DNA of 64,000 bases from Endothia cerciana (taxonomy: Eukaryota > Ascomycota > Sordariomycetes > Diaporthales > Cryphonectriaceae). The position numbers and the translations under genes were made by a program. Under the pieces are notes generated by a model, which saw only the letters and a list, made by a program, of their open reading frames with translations, was not told the DNA's origin and made no database searches. Shown piece after piece: positions 1 to 11,684 of this stretch (position 1 is its first letter; every line of letters begins with the position of its first letter). The stretch lies in assembly GCA_026119935.1 (NCBI GenBank), contig JALRMH010000017.1, forward strand, positions 558,001 to 622,000, written 5' to 3'.

Positions 1-1348
1 AGATCTGCCTGCTTCTTAAGAGGTGTCGCAAGTTGTGGGGAAGAAACGGGTTCGAGACGAAGAGGTGTGGGGGAAGTCCGTGGTATAATTTGAAAGACAA
101 TCGCTGGGTCTGCAGAGGTGCCATCTACCCGAAAGCGATCATAAGTAAGAGGTGGTGAACAAAAGAACTCTTTCATGACGAAGGACTAACGAAGGGTTGC
201 AGTGAAAACCCGTCCATTTCCGGTAATTAGCTGATCAGCCAACGTGGAAACAATGGACTGGCAGCAACAGTCAGATTGGCCGAGACTTTTGCCCACAAAT
301 ACCTCCGGTTGACTACTTTTCTATGTGAGAGGATTTTCTTCTGCGAGGCGGCAACGGTATAAGAGAATATGCCAGTTTGTGTTTCAGATCTCCGCATCCG
401 GACAGCGTCCCAGAGTGTCCCTCCAGGCGCTGCACAAAGGCACAATGAAGATATGGAGTGAAAGCTCATCAGGACACTTAACACATTGTTTCAAAGGCCA
501 TCTTACCCTGACCGTCCGGTCCGCAAGACAACACAGAACTCCTCGCGCGCGTGATGCTCGACATGGACGTTGCTGGGCAGCAAGATACTAATATCCAGTG
601 TTGTTTCCCGTTGTTGGATGCGTCAACCTTGAGCTCCGCACGAAAATATAAAAAAAAGTAAAAGTAAAAAGATGTTCTCATCTGCTACTGTAATGAATCT
701 GTTGGCCATTTCCTGAATTTGATCCCAGTGGATATCATCCGCATTGAGAAGGCCTTTGTTCCTAACGTGCCCGTTCAAACCGGCCCTTACGATCACGACG
801 AATGGCGGGAAGAAACGCGGAGAACGACAACCATACGGTAGGTTGTAATACGGTGATCGCGTCACTATTTTCTGGACGTATAATAGGCTGCTAATATGTT
901 ATCTTCACCAGGGAGGTATACAAGGCTGCGTAGACCCTTCGTAAATTGTCACATGATGCAGCAGGGCAGTGTGTTCCACCTTCAACCTCATCGGTCTGCG
1001 ACTTTCCGGGGTGGACATCTTAGACCGCAGATATAGGAGCAATGGGCTGGCTCAGCATATTTTGTGTGGCGCTCAAGCCGATGAGTCGTGCCTTTCTGAG
1101 CCTTGGGGAGGGGGCAGGGGGGGATCTATCGCGTCTGTCGAAGCGCAGCAGATACGAGGCTAGAAGATCACGACTACACACGGAGGCAACCATAAAGATT
1201 CACACACCTGAACAGCACCAGGAGAGTTAAACAAATGACCAGTCTCGGCACACAAAATAGGTCTATTGATGCAGCTCAAGATCTATCTTGGCGTTCATGC
1301 CGCCCGCCTATCATCTCTAGTAATGTACCAAGGCCATCATACCAAATC
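1..1348. other. Spacer downstream of rpn2, no gene recognised
   Basis: Only short, mutually overlapping open frames without domain-like sequence occur here. The right end is the 3' flank of rpn2. I see no RNA gene, repeat or transposon signature. The left window edge could hide part of a neighbouring gene. Confidence 0.4.
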
Positions 1349-4300
1349 TTACAGCTCCTCCTCTCCCTCCTCGCCATTGTCCGTGAAGTATTCAAAGTCG
1401 CCCGGAAGCTGCGCCTCCTCAGCGCCCTCCTCGTCTTCATCGATGGCCGTCAGCACGCCAGCCGCGGCTCGCGCACCGATACCGCTTTCGCCGCCGCTAC
1501 CGAAGAGGTCGACGCCGCGGGCTTGAGCAGACTGCCGCAGCATCTCGTTCAGGGCCGCGCCGCCACCTGCGTCGTCTCGCATGGCTGCGCGGACGGCATC
1601 CGCGAGAGCGTCGTCGCCAACATCTTCCACTGTGGGTTGGCGGCCGAATCGGCTACCACCGCTAGCACCTCCGGTTGTCTGCCCAGCGACGGGTGCTCTC
1701 TCGGTAGTCACCTTCTTCAACTTCTCCTCGATCAGGGTCTTGGGCTCTTGCGGCTGAGTGTCCTGAAGCAAGAGCGGCCCACCAGTAGGCTGTGAGAACT
1801 CGAGATTAGTATGGACCAAGGCACATTAACACCAGAGCTCTGCAGACCAACCTTCTTGACCGGCTTGTACCGTCCTGCCGGGAAGCTGATGTACTTCAGC
1901 TGGCCGGGGAGGACACGTGACATGTTCTCGATCTCATAGCCGACCTTCTCCTTCTCGGCCTTCTTCTTGGGGTCGGGCGTGGCCGAGGCCTCCTTGTCAG
2001 CTTCACCGTCCTTCTTCTCCTGGTATTCGTCGGCAGCCTTCTTAGTCTTGTCCTCATCGATGTCCATCTTGTCTGGAGACGCCAGGGTCTTGGCGGCCGT
2101 GGGGGTGTCGATATCCATGCTCTCGCGCCTGGCAGCCTTTTCCTTCTTCTGTGCACGCCTCTTGGCTTGTGCGGTGGTGGACAGAACTGCCGCAGTGACC
2201 AGGGTTGGGCCCTCCTCGGCCTTGACCTCCTGTTCTGGAGGGTAGTCGAAGAGACTCGGCCTTGTCGCACAGTGGAACTTGAAGCTGGGGGTTTCAAGCT
2301 CGTGATCCAGACCGATGATGGATGTGGGAACGAAAGCCAGGGACAAGAAGTGAGTGAAGGGGAACCAGTACCAGTATTGTGTGAAGACAGCCATACCCAC
2401 GATAGCTGGCATGTTCAAGTTGCCGGTCTGTGTCTGCAGGCCAATCGTGCAGTTGCGGCCACCAGCGTCAATGATGCCCAAGGCAAGAGCTGCGCCAAAT
2501 TTGGTCATGGCATCCTCGTGACGGTCACCAACCACCTTCTTCAGCGTCTTGCGGATGGCTGCCACCTTGGGGTTCATCACCTCGTTCTGCTGGACCATGA
2601 TCATGGCGAGGGAGATGAGGGCGCCCTGGCGAACAAAGTCGGTTGGGTCCTTCATCATGGGCTCGAGGAGGTCAATGGCCTCGTCCAGCCCGGTGCCGGC
2701 GCAAGAGATACCAAGAGCCATGGCAGAACCATACCGTACGTGGGGATTGTAGGACTCGGACAGGAGCTCGACCATCCGGGGCACACTGCCTGGCTTCCGG
2801 AACAGGATGAACCCGAGAGACATGACAGCGATACGGCGGACGTCATCGTTGACATCACTGACGGCGGTGTGCAGCAGCTTCCGGATGGCCTTGTTGCTGC
2901 CTGTGCCACAGTACGCCATGGCGATGGTCAGGACACCACCGTAACGAAGAGTAGGGTCAGGATCGTGAAGGAGTCCCTCAATCATGACGTCGGCACCTTC
3001 CTGGCGCCCGAACATGATGAGAGCCATGCCGATCGCGCAGCCACGGACGATCTTCTCGTGTGTCGTATCGTGGGCGTAGGTGTACATAACCTGCAGGGCA
3101 TTGGCGTTGCCGGTTCCCAGCATGATGAGACCCATAGCCAGGCCGACAGCCTCGCCGTTGAGGGCAGAGTCCGCAAAGAGCACGTCTTTGAGGTTCTCGA
3201 AGATGGGCTCGGAGCCGGTTGCCATTCCCGCAATGCCGAGACCAAGCGCGCCGCCGTGTTGGATAACCTCCTGCTCGGCGGCTGTGAACTGACCACGGAG
3301 ATACTCCAACGCATCTGCGCCATGGTTGGCATGGATGAGACCATATGCATACAGAGCTCCTCCTTGGCTATAGATGGAGCCACTGTTGATGCCGGTGGGC
3401 CGGGGCAGATAGGGCTCGAGAAGCTTCCGAGACTGCGTAAGGTTTCCGCGATGTATGACGCCCAAGGCAGCGGTGGCAGTGAACTTGGACCAGTTCACAG
3501 CCTTGCCGAGCCACTCAAGATTGTCGCGGAAAAACTTGTCGTGTGTTGTTCCCGCGTTCATGAAGGCATTGCAGAACGTGACAGACGTGTGGAAGATGGA
3601 GTTGCGGGCCTCAAGGCTGTCTCGGACCTTGTTCAGGATGCTGAGGTCGGTGTGGTTGTTCCGGTACAAGAACTCCAGATTGAGTTTGATAGCCTTGCTA
3701 CCGTCCAAGATGGAGCGGATGTTTTTATAGACCTTGGCCAGGCTCTCGGGTATCACCTCCTGGGTTTGCCCCTCTTCGTTGTGGAGAGGTTCGCCCTCAG
3801 CCGCCTGCTCGCCCTCCTCCTCCGGCTCGGGCTTCTTCGCGGGCTCGCCGGACGGCAGCGCATCGACGACCTTGCCCAGGAACTCCTGTGTGCCGTTATC
3901 GTACAGGTCGAATGCGATCTGGTACGCGTTGGCTGTGGAGGTCGAGTCATCCCTGTCCACGAGCTGGCGCAGCATCTTGGAGACCTCCTCGTCCGAGTCC
4001 AGATAGACCGCGCACTTGGCGATGGCGAAGTAATCCGGGTTTGGTATGTCGTTGAGCAGTTCGAGGATCAGGCCCAGGATCTCGGTGCGCAGGCTCCGTT
4101 CCTGGACAATGTCCATGCAGATGCTCAAGGCGTAGTCCATGAGCTCCTCGGCGGGACCCTGCCCCAGCTCCTGCGACTTGCCCTTGGAGCGCTTCTCATC
4201 CTCGCTGGCGCGCTTGATGACCCTCCTCAGAACGGAGAGGTTCTTGGCCTCGACGGCAATCCCCACCACCTGTCGGTAGCGACCCTCGTCCAGACAAGCC

Positions 4301-5050
4301 TCGAAGAGGCGCTCGATGACGCGCTGGAGGGCCAGCTCGGAGCTCTTGTCGGGCAGGGACGCGACGGAGCTCGACCTCGCCTCCTTGCCCGCCTGCTGGA
4401 AGGTGGGGTCGAGGATGGTGTTGTCGATGGAGTCGCGCGAGAGCAGTGACTTGGAGGGCAGGACGGATTGGGAGAAGGGCGTGGTCGGAGAGACGATGGA
4501 GGGACCGTCGGGAAGGGTAGCGCCAAAGGTGGTCTCGAGAGCGGGAAGAGAATCGTTCCTGGAGAGCTTGGAGGGGGTGTGGGTGGAGGAGGAGATGGCG
4601 ATATACTGGTCGACACACTTGGAGATGATGGTCTCCTCGAACTCGCCGGGGGCATCAAGCTTGAACAGGTCACCGGCGGCCAGGGCAAAGGTCATGCTCT
4701 CGTTGTAGGCCTGGAGGTGGTAGTAGACCTTGGCGAGGACGAGGGCGGCCAGCTGGCGCTCAGGGAAGGACTCATCCTCGTAGAGGGCCTCGCTATAATT
4801 TGCAAGCAGGCCGGTCAGTCAGTCATTCAAGCCAGCCAGAGCGAGGCAGGGTGAGGGCAGAGTAGGGGCCGGGGAGAGCACAAGAGGGGCACGGGGTAGC
4901 GGGGGCGTACATCTGGCTCAATGCACCGGCAACCTCGGTCCAAACGGTGTCGATATCATCGTTGAGGGTCTGGAGGGCGAAGACCTTGAGCTCAGGCTCC
5001 TCGTCGGAGAGGAAGCCCAGCACTCCGCTTGCCGTGACCAGGCCGGGCAT
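1349..5050 (-). CDS. rpn2: 26S proteasome regulatory subunit Rpn2 (PSMD1 homologue)
   Basis: Largest non-ATPase scaffold of the 19S regulatory particle base; it organises Rpn10/Rpn13 and ubiquitin-receptor docking. Three exons join in frame: 5050-4911, 4792-1852 and 1789-1349 (introns of 118 and 62 nt; the second has a TACTAAT-like branch point), giving about 1173 residues. The start reads MPGLVTASGVLGFLSDEEPEL, the typical Rpn2 N-terminus. An N-terminal helical region is followed by proteasome/cyclosome (PC) repeats, visible as recurring GLALG/GxALALG segments such as AALALGIIDAGGRN. The C-terminal part has a long Lys/Glu-rich insert (KEKE-like, with MDID repeats) and an acidic tail ending in EEGEEEL. 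It is longer than yeast Rpn2 (945 residues), mainly through this charged insert. It is divergent from the capping-enzyme gene, with about 2 kb between starts. Family assignment is very secure. Confidence 0.96.
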
Positions 5051-7013
5051 CCTGTCGGTGCTCGAGGGGTTGGAGATAGATTGAGAGGGGCGAGCCGAGA
5101 AGAGGCGCCGTATAACGACCAAAAGGGGGAACCCGAAGTACCGTTGATGGACAGTGGTTGAGGCGGTGGTTTGAGATGTGTGGTGGTTGTGAAAGGATAC
5201 CTTGGTGAACACACGGACGATTTGTTGTAAACGGGGGAGCTTCTGTCCTGGGCCGGGCCTGGCCTGGCCGAGGTGGCCGGGGGCAGGCACTGGGGCATCC
5301 ACGTCAGGATCTCTGCCTGGCGCTGTGTCTATGTATTATGTAACCCACACCCACCCACTTGTAATACTACTGTACCGTGCACGCACCACGGTGGCTTTGC
5401 AGCGATCAGGATCTCGGACCAGACGGAGGTGTGCGCTGGAGGGGGCCGGGACACGCCTGGGCAGGGCTGGTTTCAGTGCCATAGGCCACCGCTGCCACCG
5501 CTGCCACCGCTGCCACCACCACCACTACAGGCAGGAAGGAAGCTGTGGGCCACTCTGGACCTCCGTAGACGGCCGTCAGTGCCTTGCACGCCGCTCAGGC
5601 TTCATACCTCCCGACAGGAGGCAGACATACTATGGTACTCTGCCGTGTCCCACCCGTAAGCTTATTTGACGTGCAGACAGCCGCAGATCTCGAGGTGACT
5701 CCGGCTGACCGTCTGATTTGAATGATACTATGTACATGCAATGTGACATGTAATGTGATCCCGTCTATTCGGATATCTTGGTTGTCGCCCGACAGATAAA
5801 TAAGCAAAGCCACGCCAGCGCAACACATTGCAACGCAATAATATTGAAGTGCCGCTGCCGCAGGCAGTAGTGGGTATGTATATTGGTGGCGTTCCTGGGA
5901 CGGGTGCTCTGCTGTTAGCAGGCAGTATGGCGCACGCGGCACGCCCCTTAACAGCCTGCTCCGCCTGGCGCAATCAAAAGGAACCACCAGCAGCCCGAGA
6001 GCTGAAGGCAGCCCAGCCCACCCCAGCCCACGAACGAGGTGATCTTTGCATCGCCTGAGCAGGGCAGAAGAGCGAAACTACCTTGTACCAAGAAGGCATG
6101 GTGCTGTACCGCTACTGCACTGCTGCACCCACGCTCACGCCCTCGCCCACACCCACACCCGCTCCCTTCACGTCCAAGTCCACCACGTCCTCCACGTCCC
6201 CCAACCTCGCCTCGTCTCGGAGAATTGGCCATTGGCGTTGATCCCGACCTCGACACTGGCACTGGCATCGACAGTCGGTCGGAGTCACCCTGCGGTACAG
6301 CTTGTCGCACGTCTTCATTTCGTAGGGTGTGCTGCCGGGCCGCCACCCCCCCCCCGGCCGCACTGGATCATCGCTCGGGTTCTTTTTTTTTCATCTTTTC
6401 TTTTTGCTTGCATCGAGCCGTCCAATCCTCGTCCCCCCGCCCGCGCGCGTCAGGTCGCATAGCCCAATCCAGTCCAGCCTCCTCCTCTCCTGCGCCGACC
6501 GAAGCTCAAGTGACCAACGAGACGACCGTCGACACGTCGACACCTGGCCAGACACGCACTGGACCTGGACCGGAGCTGCAGTCACTTCCCTGAGGTTGAC
6601 GATGCGACTGTCGCTTTCGCTGTCGCATTCCGTCGCAGCTGTAGAATAACTACGAATCTTTCGTTCCTGTCCGCCGCTGCCCAACCCGCCAAGGCCAACC
6701 TCCCCTCTTACCCACTCTGCTCCCACAACATCGACACGCGCATTTTCGGATCCAATAGGAATTGAAGCATGGAACATATGTGGTAGAAGATCTCAGCCAG
6801 AGACAACAAGGGGTCCTGTTTCGGGATCGCAGCCTGTGGTCGAGGGCAGGATAGTCTGCAGTCTGCGACAGACACGCGACAGCTTCAACGCTACGCTTCT
6901 CCCTCGCCGCTGCGCTCGCATGCACGACCCGCGCGCATTGTCGCCGTCGCCTGATCGAACTAACGCGCACGTACAAAGGGGCACCAGGACAGGTTGGGCT
7001 GCACCATCTCGCC
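5051..7013. promoter_or_regulatory. Divergent promoter region between rpn2 and the RNA triphosphatase gene
   Basis: This non-coding interval of about 2 kb separates two divergent housekeeping starts. It holds pyrimidine-rich tracts near both genes, a GCTGCCACC-type microsatellite around 5486-5527 and C- and T-runs at 6348-6357 and 6381-6410. No conserved protein could be read in any frame. Part of it is probably 5' UTR of either gene. Confidence 0.5.
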
Positions 7014-7975
7014 ATGATGGATCTAAGGTCGATGTTGAACGACGGCTCCGGCCCCGGTAGACCACAGCCTCCCCCCCCCCCTCCTCCGCCTCCACCACCA
7101 CCACGACCAGGTTCACAACACCAGCATCCTCATCCGCAACCACCGCAGCATGCTCTACCCTCAACGCCCGTCCAGACCGCTCCGCCTCATTCCTTTCACG
7201 ACCATCCACAGTCCGTTCAGCCTTCTCCCGCCCGGACTGCGTCGCGCGAATATCACCCCGGCCCCCAGACTCCCTTCGCCTCGCCTCCACCGCCGCGCTA
7301 CGGCGCCTCGGTACCTTATGCTGCTCCTGGGCGCCCACAACCGCCCCCTCTGCAGCATCTCTCCGGCAGCATGGACATGCGCTCACCCATCGCTGGCCCA
7401 GGATCCATTCCATCCCCCTACCCTCGAAACACCCCCGGTTCATCCGTGAGGCCTGACAGCGCCGGCTATCCCTTCCCCAGCCCAGGTCACCCGCATCCAG
7501 AGTCCGCGAGCCCTGTCCAGCAGCATCGATACCCTCCCTCGGGCGCCTACCCGCCAAGGGAAGGCTATCCCCAGCAGTCTGGCCCGGTCGCCAGCCCGGG
7601 ACCGATGGGTCATCCTCCTCCTCCAGCAGGCTACTTCCCGAATCAGCACTCCATACCACAGACGCCGCAGGTCGGTACACCTGGCGGCACACATCCATAT
7701 GTGACCCAACAACAGCACCAACGGTCCGCCTCGACCACGCAAAACCACCATGCATACCCCTCCCAGCCCTTTGTTAGTCCGATCAATACGAACCATCCCC
7801 CGCCCCACCCCGACCACATGCGCCAGCCGTCACAGCCTCCCACGCCTCACGGCCCGCCTTTGTCGGCAGGTCCAAGACAAACCGGTCCCCCAGGGACCTT
7901 TGCACAACCACCGAGCCCCTACCATCAGCGTGTATCTTCCTCGGTGGGCCAATACCCACCATATCCTCAGCATTC

Positions 7976-8051
<76 letters not shown>

Positions 8052-9952
8052 CAACAGCACTCGCCTCACGCCGCTTCTCGCCCACAGCCCTCTCCCCGCC
8101 CTGCGGTCCTCCGGGCGCCCAGTGTGTACGACCAGCCTCCGGTCCACCCTCGCTCGTTGGACCCACAACGCAGCTCATTGTCTCACAGCGAGCGCGAGCG
8201 GAGCGTCAGTGTGAGTCCCAAGACTCGCGTTCCTAGTCTACCTTCCAGCGCCGGACGCCACTCTCTGACCTCCATTTCCGGCCCGTCTGGCCAACCCGCC
8301 GAATTCGACCCTCGCGATCCTCGTCAGTTACCTCCCAATCCTTCGCAGATGAGGGACGCGCCTGTGCAGCTCGAGCGCGAGGCTCCACCTCTGTCGTCCG
8401 CTATCAGACCCGAGCGCGCCACGACCCCCGCCAAGCGAAAGATGGATGACAGGGGTATCAGGCCTGAGGACCTTGACCGACAAGAGCCACGACCGCCGCC
8501 GTTCCAAGCCAACGGTGCACACCACAGGCCTGGGACTTCCTCGCGGCCGTCTGCGGTGCACCGCTCCGACGCTCCAATGCTGCCACGGCGCAAGCCGAGA
8601 CACGCTGCCCCTCCCATCTGGGCGCAGCCATTCGAACGACAGCAGCTCAAGAACCCTAACTACTACCTGCGAAAACCAGCTGTCCATCACGCCCACGTCA
8701 ACGGCACGGCCGAGCTCTCGAATGCTGTCGCCCGTCAAGAACGGCCCAGTAGTCGCCATGTCTCTCCAGAGGGGTCTCGTACCAATGCGCCGGGTCCGCC
8801 TGCGAACAGGGCGTCTCCGGCACCGGCCACCCACCCCTTGAGGCCGAAGCTTCTGGGACCGTGGGAAATCTCGGTGGCCGGCCAGGAGCCTTTCGATGAG
8901 TTGTGCAAGACTGTGGCAGATTTTCTGTTCGTCAATGTGGTCAACCCGATGGAATTGAGGGACCTACATGGTCGCCCCGGCATCCACTTCGAGATCGAGG
9001 CCAAGCTGGGCTGCCTAGTCGAGAGAGACCACCCAGGCTCCAGGATCCAGATGCCCGTCCAGACCGAGGTGGCCTTGTCAGTCATGCAGAATCCGCCCTA
9101 CAATTTTGCAAGTAGCATGACCGAGGTGAGTTCTGCTTGGTGCCGCAAGCTCGACATCACTGGAATGTATGTGTAGGTGCTGACAGGCTCCAACAGTTGC
9201 AACACAAGAATTTCAACGAGTATCTCAACTATCTGGTTGCCGAGACCAGCCCGCAAAACCCGAAGAACAGGAACTCACCCGAACCACGCGTCCCTATCAA
9301 CTACGTCCACACCCGGGAGATCGACAGATTTCACAACCCCAAAGACGTGAGACAAGCGCTCCACCCCGTACTACAAAACTTGGTCGAGGCTAGAGGGGCT
9401 AGGGCCCCATCAGTGCGAGTGACAACGGACAAGGCCGGGCGGGTAGTTGCCAAGATCATCAAGGTCAAGGTCGCTGACCTGCACATCTACTTTCCACAGT
9501 GTGATCTGGACTGCCGGATCAGCGTGAATGTGGAAGTAGATTATGAGGGTCTCGTCGAGGGGCTGGAACAAGTCGGACAAGACGGGCCAGGCTTCCGGGC
9601 CGACAGGGCTGACCGACACAAGGATCGGTTGAGTTACACCCAGGGCCTTTACAAGGTTGACCTAACCCAGGTTACCCAGCCAGACGCCGCCGGCCAGGTA
9701 CGTAAAGCCAATCTATACCGCTCGACATGGCCCTCTCGTTGCATTTTATCCTACCTGCTAACACCCTTTCAGTCAACCCCGAGAAAGATTCACGAGCTGG
9801 AGATCGAATTGAATGCCGACGCTGTGATCGACCAGGGGTGTCGGGCCATGCAGTCGCAGCCACACAACTACGACTTCCTCATCGAAGGCTTCGTCAACAA
9901 CATACGCCTGCTCGCAAGGAAGGCTCGAGAGATGCCACAAGCTCAATCATGA
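7014..9952 (+). CDS. cet1: mRNA-capping enzyme subunit beta (RNA 5'-triphosphatase, Cet1-type)
   Basis: Metal-dependent RNA 5'-triphosphatase of the fungal tunnel family. It removes the gamma phosphate of nascent mRNA in the nucleus before guanylylation. Exons 7014-9125, 9197-9697 and 9773-9952 join in phase 0 (introns of 71 and 75 nt), giving 930 residues. Roughly the first 600 residues are a low-complexity Pro/Gln/Ser/His-rich extension with a poly-Pro run near residue 17 and a poly-Gln run near residues 322-346. The catalytic domain follows. It contains IHFEIEAKLG (metal-binding Glu pair, about residue 660), the basic strand KDRLSYTQGLYKVDL, and HELEIELNADA near the C-terminus, which supplies the second Glu pair. 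These correspond to the paired ExE motifs of Cet1. The start is the first ATG of the long frame. The long disordered N-terminus is common in filamentous fungi. Confidence 0.9.
7978..8050 (+). repeat. (CAG)n trinucleotide repeat encoding poly-Gln
   Basis: About 24 nearly uninterrupted CAG/AGC triplets lie inside exon 1 of the RNA triphosphatase gene and read as poly-glutamine. A few His-interrupted Gln codons follow. Confidence 0.95.
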
Positions 9953-10480
9953 GCGGACAGGTCCCATACTTGAGGTTATCAGTGATGCACCTCGGAGACG
10001 CTACATACGTCTAGCTTTCCCAAGCAATCACTCTCTTAAACCCAGAATGTAAGAACACATTATCTTTTCTCTACAGATTACTTCTGAGCACGGCCGATGA
10101 CTTGGCTCGCTGCGGGCTCTCTTCTTTCGCACTTCTGTCCGGGATCGGGTTGATACCAGGAGTCTTGAAACTTGGTTTGGGTGCCTTGGCATGTAGAAGA
10201 CGGCGCAGGGAAAGTAGGCTCACGTCAAAGATCGATCAAGATTGAGGAAGAGGCCGCCGCAAGGTTGGCTCGCGTGACGGCAGCCCTTTTGGTGCGTTTT
10301 GAGACATCCGCACGACAGGATACAGCGGTCCGAAAGCGTGCGAATATACTTACATGAAATTACATTTATTGCGAGACCCGCATCGAGGGCCACACCTCGG
10401 AAGCTCACTTTGAAGCTGTCCATTGCTCATAAATCCAATGCAATTCGTCGACCGGGGCCCTGAGGGCTTCATGCTCCGGG
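9953..10480. other. Convergent 3' spacer, no gene seen
   Basis: Lies between the stop codons of the RNA triphosphatase gene and the GDSL esterase gene, which converge. It presumably holds both 3' UTRs and polyadenylation sites. No coding or repeat signal was recognised. Confidence 0.45.
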
Positions 10481-11684
10481 CTACGCGAGAGCGTCCAGGA
10501 TCTCTTTTGCGATCCACGAATGGGTATGCGTTGTCGGACTTTGTGTGGTTCCCCGGGTCAGCTCAACACGCCCAGGACAACGTCACCATAACCTAAGCAC
10601 TTACTGGTACTCATCCCAATACACCCTCTCCTGCACATCATCACACTGCGTGTACGTCCCACTCTCCCCCGGGGCCCCCTCGCCATATATGCCCACCAGA
10701 CAACTCCCATACTTACCCAACGGGCTGAAGCCGTATGATTGCGGCTGCGCATAGTACTCGAACGAGTCAAACAGTGCCCTCAGGTCCACATTGTCCACGT
10801 CGCTGCTCAGCCGCGCCCCGCCGGCCAGCAGCGCTGCCAAAAGGTTGGTGAAGGATGTCAGTTGGGATTTGGTCAGCTCGTCCGCATAGAACCCATACGG
10901 CAGGCGGGAGATGTCCGGCGAGGCGACGGTGAGGACCCTGCTGGTGGGGTAGGTGGCAAGCAGGCTCGTGGTGACGGCGGAGATCTCCAGGTAGGACTGG
11001 GCGGCGCTGACGTTCGGGTTGAAGAAGATGTCGTTCACGCCGGCCCACACCACGAACAGGGGGCTGCTGAGGTCGCCGGACGATGAGGAGTTGGCAGCGA
11101 GGGGTGTGCCCTGCGGTGATACGCCGCTCAGGAAGGAGGAGAGCTGGTCTGTCACGGCGGGCACGGGAATCGTGGACTCGGCTCCCGTGTATCCCTGGAT
11201 GAGGCTGTTGGACGTCGTCGCGCCGCCGGTGGCGTAGTCGTAGAGGGGGATGGAGAGGTTGGCGGAGAGGTAATCGGCCCAGACGGGCCCGTTGGAGAAG
11301 TGTCCTAGATAACTCGGGCGAGGAGATCGATGTTAGGTGTCATCCCCTTGTCCGAGCGCGCGCGTGATGAGCCTGACCGGATGTGTACATATCCCGGGAT
11401 CTCGGTGAAGATACTCACTACGGAGGTACGAGCGGCCACGTCCCGTTGGTCACCCTGTACGAGCCATTGCCTGTGAGTTCGTGAGGTCAGCCGTGTTCAC
11501 TCGTCCTGTGTGGCTCGTGGATGGGCCGTGGGTTCCTCTGAGGCTCACCGTTGTCACTCAATGAGTCTCCGAAGACGACGATCGAGGAGAAAGCGGTCTC
11601 GCTGGCCGTTGATCTCGCCAGCGGCTTTGCAGCCGCGACGGCCGCGGCCAGAGTTACAGAAAACATGTGAAGTCCAGCAAGCAT
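10481..11684 (-). CDS. Secreted GDSL/SGNH-family lipase or acetylesterase
   Basis: Four exons join in frame: 11684-11549, 11470-11419, 11312-10605 and 10538-10481 (317 residues). The first about 20 residues form a signal peptide. All SGNH blocks are visible: FGDSLSDNG (nucleophile Ser about residue 41), a Gly within FSNGPVWADYL, AGVNDIF (block III Asn), and a C-terminal D-E-Y-H (D296/H299) followed by PT, the catalytic DxxHP motif. The His codon is split by the last 66-nt intron, so the last exon supplies only 19 residues and is easily missed; without it the enzyme would lack its catalytic His. The layout resembles fungal CE16-like acetylesterases acting on plant-wall substrates, but the substrate cannot be told from sequence. 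It converges with the upstream capping gene. Confidence 0.85.

Noticed and set aside
2167..4449. 760-codon plus-strand open frame
   Set aside because: Lies exactly antisense to rpn2 exon 2, whose minus-strand frame gives a clear Rpn2. GC-rich codon use creates long antisense frames.
6793..7755. 320-codon minus-strand open frame
   Set aside because: Antisense to the Pro-rich N-terminus of the capping triphosphatase gene; Arg/Gly-rich shadow frame.
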